Notes under the pieces: generated by a model | What the model was told of the DNA's origin: nothing | The model's database searches: none | The model's input: the letters and a program-made list of their open reading frames with translations, nothing else | Part shown: one piece after another, positions 6,636 to 11,925 of the stretch | How the letters are laid out: each line of letters begins with the position of its first letter | Numbering within the stretch: the stretch's first letter is position 1 | Assembly: GCA_011321985.1 (NCBI GenBank) | Contig: DROB01000272.1 | Coordinates: 1-11,925 of the forward strand | Direction of reading: 5' to 3' | DNA length: 11,925 bases | Source of the DNA: Gammaproteobacteria bacterium | Lineage (GTDB): Bacteria; Pseudomonadota; Gammaproteobacteria; SZUA-229 | Program-made: the position numbers and the translations under genes

Positions 6636-7547
6636 TTATGGTGGCAATGTGGCAGGGATCCAGCCTGTCGTCACATGGCAGTTCAAACATTCCAGATTAG
6701 TCACGATATGCCCAGGGTTTTTAGGTGTTGCAATCGAACCATCATGACAACTGGAGCAGACATCGCTGGCTCGCGTATGATCAAATATCGCACCCAGCCA
6801 CGAGACGGTATTATTGTGACAATCATCACAATCAGCCGTAGTTGGAACATGCCCGGCATTTTTACCCGTGGCAATTACACCATTATGACAGCTATTACAT
6901 GCCTGCCCCGCAACGGCAGCATGGTCGAACTGAGCAAGCTTCCATGTGATCGTATCATGACAAACATCACATTCACCGTTAGTCAGAAGATGTTGCGCAT
7001 GCTTGCCTCTGGCGACAACCCCATTATGGCATGAGGTACAGACACCGATTACAGCATCATGATCTACCCTGCCGACTCGAGTAAGGATGGCCGTGTTATG
7101 GCAATCCTCACAGATTTGCGTGGAAGCTATGTGCGAGGCCGATTTACCTTTTGCAATAGCACCATTATGGCAGGTCAGGCAGGGACCCTGAACATCAGCA
7201 TGATCAAATTGCGCACCTAACCATGAATTAACCGTATGACAGTCATCACAGATTTCGCTACTGGGCGGATGCTGCGCATTTTTTCCGGGAACACGGCTAT
7301 TGTCATGACATCGGCCACAATCCAGTGGCAAGCCTTTAAAGTTACCCGCTTTATGGCAATCAGAACAATCGACGAACTCGTGTCTACCGGTTAATGGGAA
7401 GCCGGTATTGAAGTGATCAAAGTTAGCAAAATCATCCACTGGATCTACAGCAAAGGTCGGTAGACTCAGCGATAGTAGTACCGCTAACAGTAACAGACGA
7501 GTAACATTTATCAGATTTTTCAGTTTTATCTCGTTCTTGCAGGCCAT
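6636..7547 (-). CDS. Exported 11-haem c-type cytochrome
   Basis: From the ATG at 7547 the protein has 303 residues with a signal peptide: positive start K-N-E-I-K-L-K-N, hydrophobic L-L-L-L-A-V-L-L, probable cleavage after P-T-F-A (about residue 33). An in-frame ATG at 7595 would add 16 residues before the signal; a TATAAT box at 7570-7575 lies downstream of it, arguing for 7547. The mature part begins F-D-H-F-N-T-G-F-P-L-T-G-R-H and contains 11 CxxCH motifs, with 12 other histidines available as second axial ligands. From motif 3 on it shows the same alternating haem types as the 37-haem neighbour, so the two are homologous. It ends abruptly after G-W-I-P-A-T-L-P-P. It is probably a soluble periplasmic electron carrier, perhaps feeding the larger cytochrome; that link is inferred from adjacency. 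Confidence 0.9.
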   Translation of the reverse strand: MACKNEIKLKNLINVTRLLLLAVLLSLSLPTFAVDPVDDFANFDHFNTGFPLTGRHEFVDCSDCHKAGNFKGLPLDCGRCHDNSRVPGKNAQHPPSSEICDDCHTVNSWLGAQFDHADVQGPCLTCHNGAIAKGKSASHIASTQICEDCHNTAILTRVGRVDHDAVIGVCTSCHNGVVARGKHAQHLLTNGECDVCHDTITWKLAQFDHAAVAGQACNSCHNGVIATGKNAGHVPTTADCDDCHNNTVSWLGAIFDHTRASDVCSSCHDGSIATPKNPGHIVTNLECLNCHVTTGWIPATLPP

Positions 7548-7569
7548 GACTTTCACGTAAGCTTCAATT

Positions 7570-7575
7570 ATTATA
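7570..7575 (-). promoter_or_regulatory. Candidate -10 box for the 11-haem cytochrome
   Basis: A perfect TATAAT on the lower strand ends 22 bases before the ATG at 7547. No good -35 hexamer lies 16-18 bases upstream, so it may need an activator. It supports the downstream start codon. Confidence 0.35.
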
Positions 7576-7653
7576 CTCGCTCTATTTTGGCACATTTATA
7601 GCATTCAACCAATGACTGCATTTTATCTCGACACCTTAATATAACCTGTCAAC

Positions 7654-7679
7654 AAAAAAGTATGCTATGCCACCATAGC
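7654..7679 (-). terminator. Intrinsic terminator after the lipoate/glutaredoxin block
   Basis: Read on the lower strand, GCTATG pairs perfectly with CATAGC around a GTGG loop (7664-7679). After four bases come six Ts (complement of 7654-7659). It lies about 160 bases past the glutaredoxin-like stop and upstream of the 11-haem cytochrome, so it should separate the two transcripts. The stem is short (6 bp). Confidence 0.5.
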
Positions 7680-7837
7680 GGGCACAGGATGAACACGAGG
7701 GGTGACCAGCAGAATAACACGGTCAGGTATTTTTTAGCATTTACTGGAATCGACACAATCAGGGGTGCGTCCAGGTGGATCAGAAGGGGCTACGACCCAG
7801 GAGTCATTGAGCCTGATTATATCAGATTAGACGAATC

Positions 7838-8230
7838 TCAATGTATCTCAAGATTTTTTGCAAATTTCTCGTCTAAAAAATGATTGATCTCACTTGATTC
7901 ATACATCCATTCAACAGCACCATCCTCTGCAGTTACCTTCAAACATGGCACCTGATACTTCCCGCCATCATTGATCAGTTCCTGATTCCATCTGGGATCA
8001 TTTCGAGCATCACGTTTTTCTATATTTAATGCCAGACGATAAATCTGACGACGTGTTTTTACGCAGAACGGACATTGATTAAACTGATATAACACCATAT
8101 TTTTAGTCTGTTCATCGACCTTTGTCTGTAATTCAGCTGATCGCTCCACCTGCTTAGGTCTCGTTACCCAATCGATAAAGATAATGATCTGTCCTAACAA
8201 CCAGCGGACCGGTTTAAATATGTAACCCAT
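7838..8230 (-). CDS. Membrane-anchored glutaredoxin-like protein
   Basis: A 130-residue protein. Residues about 8-22 are a hydrophobic helix (L-L-G-Q-I-I-I-F-I), followed by a short linker and a glutaredoxin/GST-N-terminal-type thioredoxin fold. The dithiol active site is C53-P-F-C56, and V94-P95 supplies the conserved cis-proline next to the active site. Cys96 directly after that proline is an extra thiol. The C-terminal S-S-E-I-N-H-F-L fits the last helix of the fold. The likely role is glutathione-dependent thiol reduction at the cytoplasmic face of the inner membrane, but topology is not certain. The start at 8230 has an AAAGAG site seven bases upstream. The gene follows lipA on the same strand after 109 bases and may share its transcript. 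Confidence 0.85.
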   Translation of the reverse strand: MGYIFKPVRWLLGQIIIFIDWVTRPKQVERSAELQTKVDEQTKNMVLYQFNQCPFCVKTRRQIYRLALNIEKRDARNDPRWNQELINDGGKYQVPCLKVTAEDGAVEWMYESSEINHFLDEKFAKNLEIH

Positions 8231-8317
8231 TTTTATCTCTTTCCCCGATGTAAATAGTGGTATTGTTCCAGTGACTCTTTTTTAATACTTTTATGCCTGA
8301 TTAAATATATATCCTGG

Positions 8318-8343
8318 CATCACGGTTCACAAACCGCTGCTAC
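8318..8343 (+). repeat. Short palindromic intergenic repeat, copy 1, overlapping the lipA stop
   Basis: It aligns with 10417-10442 at 21 of 26 positions in the same orientation. The centre CGGTT-CACA-AACCG can form a 5-bp hairpin. The final CTAC of the repeat supplies the lipA TAG stop (8340-8342 on the lower strand). Confidence 0.6.
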
Positions 8344-9308
8344 AGGAGGATACCGTGGGCCTGCAGATCGGCATGGTATGATGAACGTACCATCGGTCCA
8401 CTGGCAACATGTTTAAAACCCATATCCATACCTGCCCGGTATAATATCTCAAATTCTTCCGGTGTAACGTAACGCTCGACGGCCAGGTGATGTTTGCTCG
8501 GTTGCAGATACTGCCCCAGTGTTAGCATGTCCACTTCATGCGCTCGCATATCCTGCATCTCTTCGATCACTTCATCCAGCTCTTCGCCCAGGCCTAACAT
8601 GAGCCCTGATTTTGTTTTTACATCAGGATGTGATCGTTTAAAACGTTTTAACAGGTCCAGCGACCATTGGTAGTCAGACCCGGGTCTGCATTTTTTATAC
8701 AGCCGAGGAATGGTTTCAAGGTTATGGTTGAACACATCCGGTGGAGATCGATGCATTATCTCTAATGCGACATCCATACGCCCCCGAAAGTCGGGTACCA
8801 ATATCTCGATTTCGATCTCAGGATTCAATGCTCGCGTTTTCTGGATACACTCGACAAAATGCGCTGCACCACCATCACGCAGATCATCACGGTCGACGGA
8901 AGTTATCACCACATAAGACAGGTTCATCGCTTTAATGGTTTCTGCAAGATGTTGCGGCTCTGCCTCATCCAGAGGATTGGGGCGACCATGACCGACATCA
9001 CAGAAAGGGCAACGGCGGGTACATATATCGCCCATTATCATGAAAGTAGCCGTGCCTTTACCAAAACATTCTCCCAGGTTCGGGCAGGCGGCCTCCTCAC
9101 ATACGGTATGCAACTTCTGCTCACGCAGAACAGATTTAAGTTTTTTTACTTCTGGATTAAACGGTGACTTTGCACGGATCCATTTGGGTTTACGTAGTAT
9201 CTCTGTCGGTTGCTGTACCTTAACAGGGATACGAGCGACCTTTTCAGCACCTTTGAGTTTTTCGCCTGTAATAACTTTTCTGTTACCGGCGGTAGATTGA
9301 TCATTCAT
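8340..9308 (-). CDS. lipA: Lipoyl synthase
   Basis: A 322-residue radical-SAM enzyme that inserts two sulfurs into protein-bound octanoyl groups to make lipoyl cofactor, in the cytoplasm. Both iron-sulfur sites are complete. The LipA-specific auxiliary cluster has C70-x4-C75-x5-C81 (C-E-E-A-A-C-P-N-L-G-E-C). The radical-SAM cluster has C96-x3-C100-x2-C103 (C-T-R-R-C-P-F-C). The C-terminal R-S-S-Y-H-A-D (308-314) supplies the serine that ligates the auxiliary cluster. Length is normal for the family. The gene lies 27 bases after the lipB stop, fitting a lipB-lipA operon in which LipB loads octanoate for LipA. The ATG at 9308 lacks a strong Shine-Dalgarno. Confidence 0.98.
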   Translation of the reverse strand: MNDQSTAGNRKVITGEKLKGAEKVARIPVKVQQPTEILRKPKWIRAKSPFNPEVKKLKSVLREQKLHTVCEEAACPNLGECFGKGTATFMIMGDICTRRCPFCDVGHGRPNPLDEAEPQHLAETIKAMNLSYVVITSVDRDDLRDGGAAHFVECIQKTRALNPEIEIEILVPDFRGRMDVALEIMHRSPPDVFNHNLETIPRLYKKCRPGSDYQWSLDLLKRFKRSHPDVKTKSGLMLGLGEELDEVIEEMQDMRAHEVDMLTLGQYLQPSKHHLAVERYVTPEEFEILYRAGMDMGFKHVASGPMVRSSYHADLQAHGILL

Positions 9309-9335
9309 AAACGGTCACGTACTCATCAGCCTGAT

Positions 9336-9953
9336 TCAGACAGCACCGATATTATGCAGCAGTCGTTGCTGCAAATTATCAGTAACATCTGCTATCTGTA
9401 TATCTTCAACAAAGTCCTGCAGCTGAGTGATTTCCAGCCCTTCATAACCACAGGGATTAATTCGTCCGAAAGGTGTCATATCCATGTCGACATTTAGCGC
9501 CATACCGTGAAAGCTACAACCCTTGCGAACCCGCAGACCCAGAGCGGCTATTTTAGCATCATTTACATAGACCCCTGGAGCATCCCGTCTGGCGCAGGAA
9601 TCAATACCATAACCGGCAAGCAGTTCTATGACGCTCTGTTCGATCAGGGTGACCAGATCCCGGACCCCCATCTTTAGACGATTCAGATCCAGCAAGGTAT
9701 AGACCACTATCTGTCCAGGGCCGTGATAGGTTACCTGCCCCCCTCTATCCGAATTTATGACAGGGATATCATCAGCAGGCCCGAGCACATGCTCTGCCCT
9801 GCCATTTTTGCCCAGCGTATAGACCGGCGGATGCTGAAGAAACCAGAGCTCGTCCTCCGTGTCAGGCCCGCGTGAATCAGTAAAATCCTGCATACGCTGC
9901 CACGTCTCGCGATAATCGGCTTCACCCAGATGACGACAGTGGATGGAATCCAT
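9336..9953 (-). CDS. lipB: Octanoyl-(acyl-carrier-protein):protein octanoyltransferase
   Basis: LipB transfers octanoate from ACP to the lipoyl domains of 2-oxoacid dehydrogenases and glycine-cleavage H protein. The conserved R-G-G-Q-V-T-Y-H-G-P-G-Q is present. So are the catalytic Lys in A-K-I-A-A-L-G-L-R and Cys in N-P-C-G-Y-E-G, with C-S-F-H-G-M-A-L-N-V between them. The frame is open further upstream, with an ATG at 9992 and a GTG at 9998 that would overlap ybeD. The ATG at 9953 (M-D-S-I-H-C-R-H-L-G) is preferred because it sits 19 bases past the ybeD stop and gives the usual N-terminus. None of the starts has a clear ribosome-binding site. With 9953 the protein has 205 residues. Confidence 0.95.
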   Translation of the reverse strand: MDSIHCRHLGEADYRETWQRMQDFTDSRGPDTEDELWFLQHPPVYTLGKNGRAEHVLGPADDIPVINSDRGGQVTYHGPGQIVVYTLLDLNRLKMGVRDLVTLIEQSVIELLAGYGIDSCARRDAPGVYVNDAKIAALGLRVRKGCSFHGMALNVDMDMTPFGRINPCGYEGLEITQLQDFVEDIQIADVTDNLQQRLLHNIGAV

Positions 9954-9972
9954 CACTGACACAGGCGGTGAC

Positions 9973-10278
9973 TTACAGTGCGACGGATACATGCTCACAG
10001 GCTGTCAGATCCATATATATCGCATCCAGTTGATCTTTGCTATGGGCGGTAATGGTGATGGTAATGGCCGTATATTTACCATTTTTGCTCGGTTTCATGC
10101 GCAGCGCACCCTCACACAGATCCTCTACATGGCGGTTGATGATCTCTATCACTGCGATCTCAAATTCATCACAGCTCAAGCCCATGGCTTTGATCGGAAA
10201 CTCACAGGGAAACTCAAACAGCGTCTCACCGTCTTCCAGCGACAGGTCATGCATTTTTATTTCTTTGTCATCACTCAT
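9973..10278 (-). CDS. ybeD: YbeD family (DUF493) protein
   Basis: A 101-residue acidic protein. It has the family pattern F-E-F-P-C-x-F-P-I-K-A-M-G, then K-P-S-K-N-G-K-Y-T-A-I-T-I-T-I-T-A and Q-L-D-A-I-Y-x-D-L near the C-terminus. The fold is ACT/ferredoxin-like in the E. coli homologue; its function is unknown or only loosely tied to lipoate metabolism by its constant position between dacA and lipB. The start at 10278 has a GGACAGAG site at suitable spacing. It is about 10 residues longer at the N-terminus than E. coli YbeD. Confidence 0.93.
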   Translation of the reverse strand: MSDDKEIKMHDLSLEDGETLFEFPCEFPIKAMGLSCDEFEIAVIEIINRHVEDLCEGALRMKPSKNGKYTAITITITAHSKDQLDAIYMDLTACEHVSVAL

Positions 10279-10416
10279 ATTTATCTCTGTCCTGCCCGTC
10301 TCCTTCTCACACCTGTATCCGGTCGATCCGAGATATCATCAAAGACAACGCATTACCTGAAGCATCCTGTTCGAGTGTGCGATTTAAAATAACCGTATCA
10401 CTCCTCCCATACCGGG

Positions 10417-10442
10417 GATCGCGGTTTACAAACCGCCCCTAC
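10417..10442 (+). repeat. Short palindromic intergenic repeat, copy 2
   Basis: GCGGTTT-AC-AAACCGC (10421-10436) is a perfect 7-bp inverted repeat followed by CCCTAC. It lies between dat and ybeD and matches 8318-8343. It could act as a weak transcription or RNA-stability element, but there is no T-run. The rest of the 231-base gap (10279-10509) shows nothing else clear. Confidence 0.6.
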
Positions 10443-10509
10443 GAAAGAGCCAGCCAGAGGGGATGCAGTAACCGTTATGGCAGGTGCTCTGCAGGAAACG
10501 CGAATATAC

Positions 10510-11394
10510 TTACTCTGGCGGTACCGCTTCATTATCACGCAGGTGCTGCTTATATTGCTGATATAGATCCATCATACGTTTCCACACACTTCCCGCAACC
10601 CCACGCCCTACGGCCTGACCGTTAAGATTGATGACCGGTGCAATTTCCCGGGTAGAACTGGTCATCCAGATCTCATCAGCATCCTGCAGTTCTATTTCTT
10701 TAATCTCACGCTCTTCAACTATTATGGCGTTATTTTTTGCAATTTCAATCACCAGGTCACGGGTGATACCCGGCAATAACTGATGCCCCGTCGGTGGTGT
10801 GATCAGGACACCATCCCTGATCAGAAAAATATTACTGGCCGTACCTTCGGTCACATGGTCCTCCCTGATCAGGATCGCATCATCGACACCCGCATCTGCC
10901 GCCTGTTGCTTGAGCATGACATTCGCGACCAGCGAAGTCGATTTGATATCACAGGCATTCCAGCGAAAGTCATCGACTGTTATAACGCTGATACCGGCAG
11001 ACAGTACATCGATATCGGGGGGAGTAACATGCAGGACCATAGCAAAAATCGTGGGCGCACAATCCTGATTAGCCCTTAGGTCACGCCTTGCATACGCGCC
11101 TCGTGAAATCTGTAGATAGATCGCGCGGTCATCTCCGGGATTATGATCCAGCAGGTTCGCAAACACCGCCTGCCACTCAGTCACCGTATGCGGATTATCC
11201 AGGCTGATACGATCCAGACTATTCTGCAGACGCTTCAGATGCCCTTCAGGGCGCAACAGCTTATTACCGAACACCGGTACGACTTCATAAACGCCATCGC
11301 CAAAAAGAAAGCCACGATCCATCACAGAGATAGAGGCTTGTTCGATCGGCAGGAACTGACCATTCAGATAAACTGTATTTGTGGTTTTACTCAA
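10510..11394 (-). CDS. dat: D-amino-acid (D-alanine) transaminase, PLP class IV
   Basis: A 294-residue class-IV aminotransferase that interconverts D-alanine and D-glutamate/2-oxoacids in the cytoplasm. Diagnostic features are D-R-G-F-L-F-G-D-G-V-Y-E (26-37), the PLP-binding lysine in C-D-I-K151-S-T-S-L, and E-G-T-A-S-N-I-F (183-190). Branched-chain transaminase (IlvE) and 4-amino-4-deoxychorismate lyase (PabC) share the fold. The D-R-G-F-x-F-G-D-G-V-Y-E form and position next to dacA favour Dat. The only workable start is TTG at 11394: a TGA stop lies in frame 12 bases upstream, and the next Met is residue 25, inside the fold. A GATGAG sequence eight bases before the TTG could act as the ribosome site. 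Confidence 0.92.
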   Translation of the reverse strand: MSKTTNTVYLNGQFLPIEQASISVMDRGFLFGDGVYEVVPVFGNKLLRPEGHLKRLQNSLDRISLDNPHTVTEWQAVFANLLDHNPGDDRAIYLQISRGAYARRDLRANQDCAPTIFAMVLHVTPPDIDVLSAGISVITVDDFRWNACDIKSTSLVANVMLKQQAADAGVDDAILIREDHVTEGTASNIFLIRDGVLITPPTGHQLLPGITRDLVIEIAKNNAIIVEEREIKEIELQDADEIWMTSSTREIAPVINLNGQAVGRGVAGSVWKRMMDLYQQYKQHLRDNEAVPPE

Positions 11395-11454
11395 GTGGCA
11401 TACTCATCGTAAATAATATTAGCTATTCATCTGTGGGTGATTACAGAGATATAA

Positions 11455-11925
11455 TCAGTTAATCATACGTAAGATATAGTCCTTCGCGACCTGGAACAAG
11501 CTGCCTTCATTCACCGTCTCCAGCGCTACCAGTGGTACCGATTCCAGCACCTCTCCGTCGAGTGATACCTTGACCACGCCTACCTGCTGTCCTTTACTGA
11601 CCGGTGCTTCGATGTTTTTATCGATATCCATCGTCGCATCAAGATCATCATACGCACCTCGTGGTATAGAGATGGCCAGATCATCTGACAGACCCACCGT
11701 CAATGTTTCAAACTCACCTTTCCATATGCGGGGACGACTTAACACTTCATCGGCATCATAGAGCGTGTGTGATTCGAAAAAGCGGAAACCGTAGTTCAAC
11801 ACCGCCTGGCTGACACTGGCACGTGCTTTTTTGCTACCGGTGCCGAGCACCACTGATATCAGTCGCATATCGGAGCGCAGTGCCGATGAGACCAGGCAGT
11901 AACCGGCAGAATCAGTGTGCCCGGT
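11455..11925 (-). CDS. dacA: D-alanyl-D-alanine carboxypeptidase, C-terminal part (5' end outside window)
   Basis: The frame is open to the window edge, so the gene continues to the right. The first visible residues T-G-H-T-D-S-A-G-Y-C-L-V are the end of the K-T-G active-site motif, with the Lys just outside. The protein continues through the end of the penicillin-binding domain and then the beta-rich PBP5-type C-terminal domain (W-K-G-E...L-T-V-G-L, A-P-V-S-K-G-Q-Q-V-G). It finishes with a short amphipathic segment S-L-F-Q-V-A-K-D-Y-I that would anchor it to the periplasmic face of the inner membrane. It trims the terminal D-Ala of peptidoglycan pentapeptides. The dat gene follows after 60 bases. 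Confidence 0.93.
   Translation of the reverse strand, partial: TGHTDSAGYCLVSSALRSDMRLISVVLGTGSKKARASVSQAVLNYGFRFFESHTLYDADEVLSRPRIWKGEFETLTVGLSDDLAISIPRGAYDDLDATMDIDKNIEAPVSKGQQVGVVKVSLDGEVLESVPLVALETVNEGSLFQVAKDYILRMIN

Noticed and set aside
6540..6640. Terminator after the 11-haem cytochrome
   Set aside because: A C-run and a later GGGG could pair only over a long loop, and no T-run follows, so no terminator is called.
6675..7034. Upper-strand open frame opposite the 11-haem cytochrome
   Set aside because: It is a shadow of the conserved lower-strand gene and has no recognisable domain.
7662..7883. Upper-strand 73-residue open frame
   Set aside because: It begins inside the terminator hairpin, overlaps the end of the glutaredoxin-like gene, has no ribosome site and shows no domain.
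9943..10392. Upper-strand open frames opposite ybeD and lipB
   Set aside because: They are antisense to recognised conserved genes and have no support of their own.

Overview
The window looks like the chromosome of a gammaproteobacterium. The lower-strand gene order dacA - dat - ybeD - lipB - lipA is a classic gammaproteobacterial block, and the large multihaem c-type cytochromes point to a respiratory, probably sediment or redox-interface lifestyle. Base composition is moderate and no mobile-element gene is visible.

Left part, + strand: the end of a membrane-bound eukaryotic-like Ser/Thr kinase (1-1275) with a coiled-coil and TPR C-terminal half. After a long intergenic stretch comes a probable two-gene unit, an orphan HigA-type antitoxin/regulator (1732-2094) and a Nudix hydrolase (2101-2661). 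A perfect 11-bp inverted repeat overlaps the likely higA promoter. The pair is bracketed by two diverged direct copies of an 85-bp intergenic repeat (1336-1420 and 2720-2804).

Centre, - strand: two related multihaem cytochromes occupy about 4.6 kb. The larger (2953-6264) is a predicted outer-membrane lipoprotein with a PKD-like domain followed by 37 haem-attachment motifs (36 CxxCH and one C-terminal CX4CH). They form alternating two-haem modules, with one extra histidine per haem. The smaller (6636-7547) is a predicted exported protein with 11 CxxCH motifs of the same module type. No porin, maturation gene or other redox partner is in the window. They could form a periplasm-to-surface electron path or an extracellular cytochrome filament; this is the most interesting part of the window.

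Right part, - strand, read from the right edge: the C-terminal part of a D-Ala-D-Ala carboxypeptidase (11455-11925), a D-amino-acid transaminase (10510-11394, probable TTG start), the YbeD/DUF493 protein (9973-10278), lipB (9336-9953), lipA (8340-9308) and a membrane-anchored glutaredoxin-like protein (7838-8230). LipB and LipA make the lipoyl cofactor from octanoyl-ACP. DacA and Dat act on peptidoglycan and D-amino acids. A hairpin plus T-run at 7654-7679 probably ends this transcript before the cytochrome genes. A short palindromic repeat occurs twice, once overlapping the lipA stop codon.
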